The notes beneath the pieces are model-generated. The model worked only from the letters and a program-made list of their open reading frames with translations. It was not told the origin of the DNA and searched no databases. Source: Capsicum annuum (lineage: Eukaryota; Streptophyta; Magnoliopsida; Solanales; Solanaceae). Taken from it: a stretch of DNA of 64,000 bases. A program made the position numbers and the translations under genes. This document shows, piece after piece, positions 1 through 11,034 of this stretch. The stretch is from the NCBI RefSeq assembly GCF_002878395.1, contig NC_061120.1, positions 98,199,194 through 98,263,193 of the forward strand, in the 5' to 3' direction. Numbering within the stretch: the first letter of the stretch is position 1; every line of letters starts with the position of its first letter.

Positions 1-1625
1 CAAGGATTCAGTTGTTAAGGTATGTGGGATGTTCATCCATGGATCCCTTTCACCAATGAAGCCCCAAAAACTCCTCCTTTGATTTAATTTAAAAGCTTAC
101 ACATGTTCAAGATTAAATAAATCCATGAATCTCATGTTAATTCAATGTCAAGTTATGGTTACAAGTATTTTCAAGTGGAATGAGTCATATCATGTTTTAT
201 GTGTTTAGATTCCCATGTTATGTTCAATTGATTTCAGAATAAATCCCCAAATTATGAATTTAGCAATGTAATCATGTTGTCCCTTATGTTTAAGGCATTC
301 CCTTGTTAAAATTTATAACACTCACATGTTTGATGAAATGTCTATACTTTGAATCTTTGAATCATGATTTCATACTATAGTTTAAGTGTTAATATTGTAT
401 TTTATGATCATTCAATGTTGGTGGGTTATGAACACTCGATCCCTACGTGTTTTACATTCTTTCAGATCTTTTAAGTAATAATTCAGTGAAAACATGAGTC
501 TTGTTATTTACTCAGATATTTATGATAACGATGAGCTCTATCAGTTATGTAATAATGTTTGGTTAAACTTAGTTCAATTCAGTACCAATGTCAGTTAAGT
601 TAGGAGTAGGATTTAGCACTAAGCAAATGCAGGAATAGCGGTTTCCCCATCAATTAGGCATAGTCATTAGTAGCAATCCCAATATTCCAATACTAAGTGG
701 CTAGCTTAGGATATAAGGGGTCACTTGTAATTTTAGGCTTGACTTCCTTTCAAGGGTCACCCATCAGTTTAGGCTTGACACCCTTGTCCTTTAGGACACT
801 ATTTTAGTGGATCTACATAGCCAGTATTAGTATTCGTGGCACATTATTGACACCCTCCAACTAGGGTTATAGGTTGGACCCCTATTAGCTTATATTGGTG
901 CATATTGGTTACATGATACCTCCCATAGTCTCAGTATAGTAACCAGTATATTTAGCTCAGGTTTGCTTGACAAAGTGTATAGATTTTTAGTTTTTTAGTT
1001 ATACAACTTTCAGTATTTCAGATTACAGGATCTCATAAACATGTTTATACATGGTCTTGCATTCTTAGATATTATATGTTTATGGATTTATGTTTAGTTA
1101 CTCCATGCATATCAACTAGTCCTTATCTTATATTCCAGTACATTGAAAGTATTGACCGTATACTTTATTTACGCTATGTTACATTATAACATAGGTTTGG
1201 ACGCACAGTTTCCCAACCTTTATTAGATAGCTCAGTGTTACTAAGCAGCAATAGTGATAAGTCTTCATCCATTGAGGACATGATTTTCTTATTTAAGTTA
1301 CTTTAGTATATTCAAATTTAGTTAATTAGAGTTAGTTGGGGGTCTTTCTCATCAACTCCTCATGTTATTTAGAGGCTTTCAGACAATTAGTTAGATGGTC
1401 AGTCAGTCATTTAGTATTATCAGATATTATTAGTTATTTTAAACATCTTTTGATTCATATTTTAGTATCCAATTTTGTTGTATCTTATCAGCTTACCTTA
1501 TGCACATATAATGCATTACTATTTTGTTCAGTTCTAAAAATAGGTTCCAGCTCATGGGTTAGCTTGAGGTAACTTGTGACCGTAAGTACCATTGTTGTGA
1601 CTAGGGGTAGCCTCAGGTTGTGAAA
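1..1625 (+). mobile_element. Element A, 5' LTR (left-truncated by window edge)
   Basis: Non-coding sequence that matches 32980-34597 along its whole length by eye (roughly 85% similar), in the same orientation. It is followed by a primer-binding-site relic at 1630. These two facts make it the right part of the 5' LTR of forward chromovirus A, whose 3' LTR is the split copy ending at 34597. About 0.6 kb of its start lies outside the window. The end is placed at 1625 by aligning TGAAA here with the TGACA that ends the 3' LTR at 34597. There is no real ORF; the short open frames are chance. Confidence 0.8.
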
Positions 1626-1629
1626 AAAC

Positions 1630-1642
1630 TTAGTATTAGAAC
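1630..1642 (+). promoter_or_regulatory. Element A primer-binding site relic (initiator tRNA-Met type)
   Basis: The sequence TTAGTATTAGAAC lies five bases after the 5' LTR and corresponds to TTGGTATCAGAGC, the plant initiator-tRNA-Met primer site that is intact in element D at 52347. All three differences are G to A or C to T, as expected from deamination of methylated cytosine. Confidence 0.7.
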
Positions 1643-1702
1643 ATAAGGTTTTAAAGTGTCCTAGGGAGCCTAAATTTTTGTTGATTAGAGTCTTCTGCAT
1701 GT

Positions 1703-1720
1703 GTGTGAAGCGCGCCACAC
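1703..1720 (+). other. Element A leader hairpin, GCGC loop
   Basis: GTGTG (1703-1707) can pair perfectly with CACAC (1716-1720), leaving the 8-base loop AAGCGCGC. It lies about 60 bases after the primer site. Equivalent hairpins occur in D, E and B. The self-complementary loop resembles a retroviral dimerisation signal; that function is inference. Confidence 0.45.
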
Positions 1721-1848
1721 TTATGGACAAGAAGCTATGAAACGTTTTAGGAAACTTTCCATTCCTTCAGTGTTCATATCATGCTAAAGAGAATGAGATC
1801 TATTTAAACTCTCTTTATAACTTATCTGTCATTGCGTTTAAAGACAAT

Positions 1849-2860
1849 ATGTCTTAGAAAAACAACGAAAAAAAGAATGGGGATCACCTGGAACCACCAC
1901 TTATTCAGGAAGATCCCTGGAATAAGCATGTTTCTCATGCCGAATAAAGGGCTATTTTTATGGCCCTAGCCCATTTAATAGCTTCCCAGAATAACTAGCA
2001 GGTTCTTTCTCCAGCTAATACAGTATGTAGCTCACACTTTCTTTAAGCAGTAGAAGGAAGACTGTGGTATTGATGCCAGGCCGGTAGAGTAGGAGGAGTT
2101 TACCAATAGTTTCTTAGACAGTTTCGTTCCCTTAGAGTTGAGGGAATCTAAGGTTTAGAAGTTTATCAATTTGAAAAGCCTTAATATAAGCGTTAAGGAG
2201 TACTTACATAAGTTGACTTAGTTAGCGAGGTATACTCCTGCTATAGTTTCGGATAACAAGTCTAGAATAAGTTTTTATCTAGTGTATCTTATACCATGGT
2301 TAACGAGTGTCGGACTACCATATTGATTAAGGATATGGGCCTACCTATGCTCATGGTTCATGATCATCAGATTAAGAAGAAGAGTAAGGAGAGAGAAAAA
2401 AAAATAAGAGGGCCAAAATAGGTAGTTTTAACTTTTCTAAGCCAAGGTCAGAAGGTGGTAACGATTCTTAGTTCCATCAGAATTTTTTAGCCCCTGCTCA
2501 ATCTTCAGCTAGTGTGCCAAGGCCTAAGTTCAAGTAAGACAGTTGGGATATAGCGCTAGGTTCTAAGTCCCAGGGCAGTGTGAACAGTGGTCGTACTAAA
2601 CTGCTCTATTACAAATGTGGTAGGAACTATCAGGGTAAGTATAAGACTGGTAGTAATATGTGTTTTTGTTGTGGCAACCCAAGCCATATGATTGAGAGTG
2701 TATGGTGGTGGCTCATAGGGACAGAAGTGATCGCCAATAGGACCAGTCCAATTTCTCATCAGCTCCAGCAGGTCACTCGACTCAGCAGGGGGCCACATCT
2801 AGTGCAACTAGTGGGCAGTGTCAAAAAAGGTTATATTCTCTCCAGACTCGACCTGATCAA
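1849..2860 (+). pseudogene. gag: Element A gag (decayed Ty3/gypsy capsid-nucleocapsid)
   Basis: The start is taken at ATG 1849 because the following residues (ending in HVSHAE) align with the gag start of element D at 52563 (ending in HISHAE). The third codon is already TAG, and further TAG stops and frameshifts follow. The capsid-like region includes SLFLDSFVPLELRES and a later LARYTPAIVSDNKS stretch. A CCHC zinc knuckle is visible at 2661-2700 as CFCCGNPSHMIES. A one-base deletion shifts the frame just before the last cysteine. In the family, Gag forms the virus-like particle and the knuckle binds the RNA. This copy cannot make a full protein. Confidence 0.8.
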
Positions 2861-3455
2861 TAAAATTTCTCCTAATGTTGTTACGGATGAGTTACTAGTT
2901 TTCCATCTTCATGTTTATTCATTGTTAGATCTCGGATCTTTACTTTTTTATGACTCTTTATATAGCCATCAATTTTGGTATTAGTACCAAAATGTTAGCA
3001 TAGCCTTTCTCAGTGTCTACCCAGTGGGTTAATTTATTATAGCCAGATAGGTATACAAAAATTTCCGGATCATAATATCTCAGATATTCACCTTAAGTTA
3101 TATCATAGAGTTTGAGATGACCAATTTTTATGTAATTCTTGGTATGAATTGGCTCCACTCGTGCTATACCTTAGTTGATTGTAAAATAGAGTCTTTCAGT
3201 TTTAGCTTTTCAATGAACCAATTATCGAATAGAGGGGTTGTACTTCAGTGCTTATGGGTCAAATTATTTCATATCTTTGAGAAAGAAAGATGATACTAAA
3301 TATTGTGTTTACTATCTTGTCTGAGTCAAGGACTCAACTATTGAGACTTTGAGTCTTGAGACAGTTCCTGTAGTAAATGAATTTTCAGATATATTACTTG
3401 AAGATCTTCCCAAAGTCCCTCCCAAGAGGAAAACTGACTTCAAAATAGATCTTCA
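2861..3455 (+). pseudogene. pro: Element A aspartic protease and linker (decayed)
   Basis: The reading VFHLHVYSLLDLGSLLF at about 2896-2946 aligns with the retropepsin active-site stretch of element D (IFHIHVYALLNPGAS). The catalytic aspartate is kept, but the following Pro-Gly-Ala is changed to Leu-Gly-Ser. Downstream blocks (MTNFYVILGMNWLHSCYTLVDC at about 3115-3182 in another frame) match the usual NMDWL block. Several stops and frame changes separate the blocks. The protease would normally cut the Gag-Pol polyprotein. Confidence 0.65.
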
Positions 3456-4290
3456 TCTATATACCTAGCCTTTTGTCTATTCCACATTATCGAATAGCTC
3501 CAGCTGAGCTTAAGGAGTTAAAGGAACAGATACAAGATCTCTTAGATAAGGGTTTTATCAAGACCAGTATTTCTCCCTGGTGCGCTCCAATCTTTTTCAT
3601 GCATAAGAAAGACGGTTCTCTTGGAATATGCACCGATTACCTTCTGTTGAAAAAAGTCACAATCAAGAATAAAAATCCACTTCTTAGAATTAATGACTTG
3701 TTTGACCAACTTTAGGGTGCCAGTTATTTCTCTATGATAGACCTCAGATCCGGCTATCATCAGCTTAGACTTAGAGAATATGACATTCTGAAGACAACTT
3801 TTAGAACTCAGTATGGTCACTTCGAATTCCTAGTTATGTCTTTTGAACAAACAAATGACCCTACAACTTTCATGGAGTTGATGAAAAGGGTTTTCAAACA
3901 GTACATGGACATGTTCATCATAATCTTTATTGATGATATCCTTGTCTATTCTCGTATTAAGAATGATCATGCAGACCATTTGAGAATTATGTTGTAGATT
4001 CTTAGAGCTCATAAGTTGTTTGCTAACTTCAGTAAGTGCAAATTTTGGCTGAGGTCAGTTGCTTTTCTTGGCCTTATTATTTCTGGTGATGGTATTAGAG
4101 TTTACCCTTAAAAGATTAAAGCAATGAGAAACTTATCGAGACTCATCTCTCCACCATATATTAGGAGTTTCTTGGTTTGGCTGGCTACTATAGATGGTTT
4201 GTTGAAGGGTTTTCTTCAATTGCATCCCCTATCACTATATAAACTCAGAAAAAAGTCAAATTTCAGTGATCTGATTCTTGCAAGAAGAGT
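3456..4290 (+). pseudogene. Element A reverse transcriptase (decayed)
   Basis: A near-complete gypsy RT domain is readable. It begins [17 protein letters not shown], followed by the [15 protein letters not shown] and [14 protein letters not shown] blocks and the catalytic [10 protein letters not shown] box. FIDD is at 3926-3937 and both aspartates are intact. A TAG stop (about 3712) interrupts DQL-GASYF where the sister element D also has TAG; the ancestral codon was probably CAG. A stop at 3995 and frame changes after 4080 break the connection subdomain. RT copies the element's RNA into DNA within the particle. Confidence 0.85.
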
Positions 4291-4825
4291 TTTAAGGAGT
4301 TGAAGACTCGACTCACTTTTGCTCCAGTCTTGACTATGTCAGATGGTTCAGATAGGTTTGTAGTTTATTATGATTCTTCCATAGTTGGTATCAGTTGTAT
4401 TTCAATACAGAGATGTAAGTTCATAGACTATGCCTCTAGATATCTTAAACCCCATTAAAAGAATTATCCAACCTATGATCTTGAGTTGGCAGCCATAATT
4501 TTTGCCTTGAAAATTTGGAGACATTATCTTTATGGAGTTCATGTTGATGTTTTCACTTATCATAAGAGTGTATAGTACATGTTCACGCAGAAAGATTTGA
4601 ATATTCATCAGGGAAGGTGGCTTTAGTTGTTAAAAGATAATGATATGAGCGTGTTGTACCACCCAGGCAAAGCCAATGTAGTGTCAGATTCCCTTATTAG
4701 GTTGTTTATGGGTAGTTCACTCATGTTTAGGGAGATAAGAAGAAGTTAGACAGTGAAGTTCATCATCTTGTTAGATTAGGTGTTTGGTTAGTTTGTTTAA
4801 TTGAGGGTATATATATGTTCAGAAT
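4291..4825 (+). pseudogene. Element A RNase H domain (decayed), cut by element B
   Basis: Readable blocks are LKTRLTFAPVLTMSDGSD, a VVYYDSS first-aspartate strand, [18 protein letters not shown] (catalytic Glu) and MSVLYHPGKANVVSDSL (last Asp). The HKS block has Tyr where the family has Asp (FTYHKS), so one metal ligand is lost, and there are in-frame TAG stops. After about 4760 the linker to integrase begins. The sequence is broken at 4825/4826 by the LTR of reverse-strand element B. The integrase zinc-binding region expected next (about 400 bp in D) is absent where A resumes at 20979. Confidence 0.8.
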
Positions 4826-7800
4826 TGTAATGCCCCGATTTTCCATAACTCAAATGCTCCACGGTGCTTATGATCTAGAAGGACCACAAGCTAACCCTTT
4901 TTCTGGTACCTGTACTGAGCACTGCATAATATAATGAAATGTATACGAAAAACTGGCAGAAAATTACCATAAATATTAAAACCTTAACATACAACTGAAT
5001 AATACCTATCAATATCAAAACTGAAACAACTATCTGTATAATTAGTCTGAAAACTCTGTAGTCTGAAAGCCTCTGAATTGTTTGAATAAGGAGTTGATAG
5101 GACATGTCCCCAACTAACTCCAACTACTGAAATAAACTGAATCTAATGCAATACTGAAATAAGAAGCATCCTCTAATAATGAGGACTCACTCCTACATCT
5201 ACTGCTACTGACTGATTCTGGACTGCTAAGGGTGCTCTGGATCTCGCATTTCTGAACCTATGGTAGAAGACACCATAGCTCAAGAAAAAAGTATGTGTTA
5301 TTACTTTGAATGTACTAGTATGCTAGATGAGGTAAGGCTAAATGCAAGGGCTTATGTATGAACAATACTGACTAGACAATCTTAGTATGCTGAATAAGAA
5401 TACATGCATGAATGCAAAAACTATCAATGAAATTATAGTAACATAGAATACTAACTTCTGAATATTGGTTTATGAATACTGACTTACTGATGTCTGAGTT
5501 CACTAACTCTGGGATACTGAACAACTAAGTCTACTCATAATAATAATGATTGACTATATCTAAGATCAAGCCTATCTAGTAGGTAACCTATGATTCTACT
5601 GTGATGATGATGGTTTATTTCTGAGATCAGGCCTATCTAGCGGGTGATCTTTGAATCTACAAATAATCATAATTATTGACTGAGTTTAAGATCAAGCCTG
5701 TCTAGTGGTCAATCTCTAAATATGGGGAACTAAGTTCATCACTGATTTGTGTGACTATATCTGATGGTCTAAAATCTGAAGAACTATATGACTTCTTGAC
5801 TGAAACTAAATCTAAAACTGAAATTATGCGAGTTCTCACTTAACCAATATGCCTAATCTGAATTGGTGGGTTCCAACCTGTAAACCCAGATAGAAGGGTG
5901 TCAGTACCATGCCATGGGTAAAGTCACTACTATGGTCAAGCCTCTCTAACGGCTGACCCTGAACAGGAAGTCAAGCCTAAGGCATCGGGTGACTCCTAGA
6001 AGGTATTCAAGCCTTAATCTAATGGGTGAGTCCTGGTCCTGTGTTGGCTATGCAATTCTAGAGTTGAGGGACTGATGCTAATGAATTTATCTCTCTAACG
6101 GGGAAGCCGTCGTCCCTGCACTCGCTCGGTGCTAGTTCCTACTCCCAACTAAAAGACACTGAACTGATTCTTAAACTATATTAGACTGAGCTAAATTATT
6201 ACTGATCATCTTACTTGACTGATCTAACTGAGTTTACTTGATTTTGTTATCTAACGGAACACTTCAAAATTCTACTTTCTATCTGAATACTATTCAGTTC
6301 TATAACTCACAGAGTTTTACTGAAATCTAAAATGAATTTTGAATACTACTGAGGTCCGAACTAGATACGGAACTGAGTTAGACAGATACAGAGACTGGAT
6401 TGAACAAGTACTGAGATTTCTAAATTTTCCTAAGTTCTGTAGCTGACTGAATTCTACTGATCATAGCACAACTGAGATTATCTTGAAACTGGCTCATCTC
6501 TGGACAAGCAGCTAAGTTTTTGGGTATAAATACCCCCAAGACTTGATAGAATAAATAAATAAATACTATAGGACCACACTTGAATATCATGATAATTGAC
6601 TTTCACTCACAACACAATCAATACCATATCTCATCAATCACTTGAATGTCATAAAGATGTAAATGTATAGGGTATGCATACTAATATCTCATAGTTGTTC
6701 AATAAGGAATACACATGGATAAGAATGCATGCAACTTATCATAATACATTCGCTAAGGTATTTCAACAAACGCTTGGCATGTGCTAGTTATCACATAATT
6801 GGTGATTTCATGATTAACATACTAAAAAGGCACTATTTTCTTTACTTAAGCATTCTATCAAACATATGGGGAGCATGCTTTGGTTATACCACAGATTCTA
6901 TACTTAATTATCATCAATACATCAATATTATGCAACTTGAAAGAGTTTTATTATGAACATCACATAGTAGGATCAAAGCTTGGATCTTTGAAATCAAGTC
7001 ATGAATTAAAACTCATCAACAACAGGAATTTCAATTTCTATTCACAAAAATCATGACAATCTCATAAATATATAATCTTGAATTTAGAGAAGTGTTCTTG
7101 ACTTCTTGGGTGAAAGGAACCAAAGAATCAATATGTAACATATCTCAAAATCTTGAATCTTGAAAGAGAATGACTTTTTTTGAAGGTTCTGGAATGGGAA
7201 TCTTAATTCTTGATTACCTTGTGGAGAGTGTGATGGGGTCTTGAAGTTAATTGAGAAGAAACCCTAAGTTATTTCTTGCTAAAAAAGAGGGTTTAGAGCT
7301 TTTGAAACTAAATAAAAACAGATAAGTACTTGTTTTTGGCATTTTATGTCATGGGGGTAAGGTTTAGGGTGAGGGAAAAGACCAAAATACCCCTACGAAA
7401 TCACTACCTAGTTGCTGAAATTTTCAGCTGACGACCAAGGCTGATAAGCCGTCAGATCTCTGATAGCCTGTCAGCCCAGGTTGTCACCTGGGTGCTGAAA
7501 TTGATGGGTTTTTGTCTAAGTCTGACGACATGGGCTGATAAGCCATCAGATCTGCGATAAGCCGTTAGCTCATGTCGTCACTTAGTTGCCAGACTAACAT
7601 GCTAGAGTATAATGGGTATAACTTTTTGCTACGATATCAGATTTGGACGAAATTGGTATCGTTGGAAAGATAATTTAATTATATATCTGTAGGTGGGTCA
7701 TGAGATTAAAAATTCATAGTATAACAAGAGATATTATCATTTGATGTTTACTATACCAATATCCTTCCCAAGAATTTAATCGGTAAAGGATTTTTTGATT

Positions 7801-7934
7801 CGTCTAATAGCTAGGACGTATATGAGGCCTTAATATACATCAAAATTGATCGTAAAAATACCAAATCATTAGAATTTATTTATAATGAGATTGAAGCATG
7901 GTCATACTATCGGTTAGGAATCTCGAGGATTATA
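4826..7934 (-). mobile_element. Element B 3' LTR
   Basis: It starts on the forward strand with TGTAATGCCCCG at 4826 and ends at 7934 next to a reverse-oriented polypurine tract. Its length is about 3.1 kb. The left half matches 9715-11034. It contains three imperfect 61-65 bp tandem units (5564 onward). A GC-rich block with repeated CTGATAAGCC-type motifs lies at about 7410-7590, and a conserved U3 block (TTTCCAACGATACCAATTT on the reverse strand, about 7650-7670) follows. The short open frames within it have no recognisable domain. Confidence 0.75.
5564..5755 (-). repeat. Imperfect 61-65 bp tandem repeats in B LTR
   Basis: Units beginning GATCAAGCCTATCTAG, GATCAGGCCTATCTAG and GATCAAGCCTGTCTAG start at 5564, 5625 and 5690. 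The same array is present in the second B LTR at about 10468-10630, so it belonged to the element before insertion. Confidence 0.7.
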
Positions 7935-7968
7935 ATATTCCCCCTTAGGAACATTCGTCCTCGAATGT
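7935..7968 (-). promoter_or_regulatory. Element B polypurine tract and upstream hairpin
   Basis: On the reverse strand AAGGGGGAATAT (7946-7935) directly precedes the 3' LTR, as expected for the plus-strand primer. Just upstream is a 7-bp perfect inverted repeat, ACATTCG-AGGA-CGAATGT (7951-7968). The same hairpin position is found in C, D and E. Confidence 0.7.
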
Positions 7969-9698
7969 CACTTATTTAGCTAAGAGTACTGATGGGAGCT
8001 TACTTAAGGGACGATAACTTCTAAAACATGACTATAAAACTGGAAATACTGATATTCTAAGTTCTTATTCTGAACATACATATCTGATGCATGGGATACA
8101 CGGCTAAAACTATTGATAAGCTGAATTCTCATCATGAGCATGCATATCTGATGCATGGATACTTGACTGAGTTGCTCTCATGAACGCATGTCTGAATACA
8201 CTGATGAACTGAACTTTTCTAATGAACATGAATAGCTAATGCATGAATATTTGACTGAACTGACTCTTGAAAGCATGAATGACTATGCAATGATAACTGA
8301 TGCAAAGCTTGTAATGAGAATCTGAGCATAAAACTGAATGGATTTTAGGAATTGAAAATATCAAGGAGTTATAGGGTATCTCCCCATTTGTACACTATGT
8401 CCCTCTAGGAATACTTACTTCACCGAAGTACTTGGGAAAACTGAGGCGATACACAAGGCACCTATGAACTGGTTCATAACTAAATATTTAGGATCTGAAT
8501 GTAATGCATGACACATAAGCTGAGTTATAACCATAACTACTAGAATATTCTATCTTGGAATAGTTACATGCCTGAGATTTTTGATAGAATGATTAGGTAA
8601 GAAGACGAGAAAAAAATCTATGCTAATCTGATTGTCTGAATTCTAAACTGACTTGTTGGCTCTACTTACTAATTCATGCTGAAAACTTATACTTAACTAA
8701 TGTACTTCTTCTATAATTTTTTTAATATACACTCCATCTTATCCTCAATCCATCACCATAAGCCTGTGAACACTTTACTAAACTCTGAACTACTAATATT
8801 ATCTCCTGGGATACAACTCTTAACTCTCTTTAGTCTCTGTAATCATCATCACATACTTACACTCCTTTTGACACACGCTTATCTCACTAACATATTATCT
8901 TCTTCAATTACTTTATAGGATACTTATATCACCTCCACACCTTAATACTTAGTTTGAAGCCCATAAACTTAAATTCTCCCTACATTGTTCAAGCCTACTG
9001 AAATCTATAAAACATGTCTAACCACTTATATAATAACATAACATCCGCTACTATCATGGGCTACTAATATCACATCTTTTAACTTACATCCATACCTTCA
9101 TACTTAGTCTAAACTCCACCAACTTAAATTCTTCACAAATTTCAAGCTTAGTTTCTAAAGAATAACATGAATATCCATAAATCTTTAATAATCTTGCTAC
9201 TCTCATCCTAGCCTTCAATTGTAACATCTCTTAAACTTATATTCTCCCTATACCGTGAGGATTACCAATATACTCACATTCATATCACATATAACTTTGA
9301 ATTACTAAACTTAAACTCGTGTATACATTGTTTCAAGCCTACTGATTCACCTTTAGTATAACTAACCCCATGAAACATACTTTGCCCAACTTTAGACAAC
9401 ACTATCCTAAAACTATCTACGGGGACTGTTTGAGAAAGCTCTATCGATAGTACTTTGGGCTACACTACTTCTATTATCTTAAAAGTAAGGTAAAAATGAC
9501 ATGAATAGAACATGATAAGAATCCACATAGGTTTCTTAAACAGCCTTTCTACAGCACGATATGAGACATGAAAGAAGCAAAATTATTTCTACAAACATCT
9601 TATAGCCTCTTGTACATAAATGTGGCTTGCGACACACCCTTGCACAAGACTCTACTAGATGCGACTTTTAGACTCCCTAGGACTGTATTGAACCTTAG
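7969..9698 (-). other. Element B interior, no coding domains seen
   Basis: About 1.7 kb between the polypurine tract and the primer site, read on the reverse strand. The first part after the primer site resembles the leaders of A, D and E, including the hairpin at 9620-9637. No gag, protease, RT or integrase motif could be found in any frame. The only open frame above 60 codons (8700-8918, forward) is low-complexity and AT-rich. Either the coding region was lost by deletion or the element was non-autonomous from the start. Confidence 0.6.
9620..9637 (-). other. Element B leader hairpin
   Basis: On the reverse strand GTGTG pairs with CACAT (four standard pairs plus one G-T), with loop TCGCAAGC. 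It lies about 60 bases after the primer site, as in A, D and E. Confidence 0.4.
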
Positions 9699-9710
9699 GC
9701 TCTGAGACCA
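9699..9710 (-). promoter_or_regulatory. Element B primer-binding site
   Basis: Reverse-strand TGGTCTCAGAGC differs by one base from the initiator-tRNA-Met site TGGTATCAGAGC. It lies four bases inside the LTR end at 9715, which fixes the orientation of B. Confidence 0.8.
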
Positions 9711-9714
9711 AGTT

Positions 9715-11034
9715 TGTAATGCCCTGATTTTCTATAACTGGAATGCTACATAACGCTATGATCTCAAATGACCACAAGCTAACCCTTTTCAGGTACCTGT
9801 ACTGAGCACTACATAATATAATGAAATACATACGAAAAATTGGCGGAAACTTTCCATAAGGTTCAAAAACTTATCATACAACTGAATAATGTCTATCAAT
9901 TTCAATACTGAAACAACTGTTTGTATAACTAGTTTAAAAAACTTTGTAGTCTGAAAGCCTCTGAACTGTCAGAATAAGGAGTTGATAGGACATGTCTCCA
10001 ACTAACTCCAACTACTGAAACAAACTAAATCTAATGTAATACTGAAATAAAAAGCATCCTCAAATGATGAGGACTTACTGCTACGTTTACTGCTGAGTAA
10101 GTTTGGACTGCTAAGGGTGCTCTAGATCTCGCACTTCTGAACCTATGGTATAAGACACCATAGCACAAGAGAAAAGTATGTGCCAATACTTTAAATATAC
10201 TGGTACGCTAGATGAGGTGAGTCTAAATGCAAGGGCTTACGCATGAACAATAAAGACTAGAAAATCTGAGTATGCTGAATGAGAATACATGAATGAATTC
10301 GTAAACAATCACTAAAATCGTAGTAACACAGAATACTAACTTCTGAATACTATTTTCTGAATTCTAACTTACTAATGTTTGAGTCTACTAGTACTGACAT
10401 TTGATTTGACTAACTCTAGGATAATGAAAAACTGAGTCTACTCATTATAATAATAACTACTATATCTGAGATCAGGCCTATCTAGTGGGTGACCTCTGAT
10501 TCTACTGCGATGATGATGGTTTATATCTAAGATCAGGCCTATCTAGAGGGTGATCTCTGAATCTACCAATAATCATAATGATTAACTGAGTTTCAGATCA
10601 AGCCTATCTTATGGGTGATCTATAAATCTGAGGAACTATCTAAGTTCCTCACTGAGTTGTACGACCGTATATGACGGTCCTAAATTTGAAGAACTATCTG
10701 AGTTCTTAACTGAGACTGAATCTGAAGCTGAAACTGTGGGAGTTCTCACTCAATTGAAATGCCCCGATCTGAACTTATAGGGTTCAACCTGTAACCCCAG
10801 CTGGAAGGGTGTCAGTACAATGCCACGGATAAAGACACTACTATGGTCAAGCCGCTCTAACGGGTGACCCTGAATAGGAAATCTAGCCTAAGGCATCTGG
10901 TGATTCCTAGAAGGTAGGCAAGCCTTAATCTAACGGGTGACTCCTGGTCCAATGCTGGCTATACATTTCTAGATTTTAGGGACTGGTGCCAACGACTCTG
11001 CCTCTCTAATGGAGAATCCATCATCCCTGCACTC
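9715..11034 (-). mobile_element. Element B 5' LTR, downstream part
   Basis: It starts with TGTAATGCCCTG on the forward strand and matches 4826 to about 6120 of the other B LTR. It is cut at 11034 by element C, whose target duplication CACTC occupies 11030-11034. The remainder continues at 20831. Confidence 0.8.
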
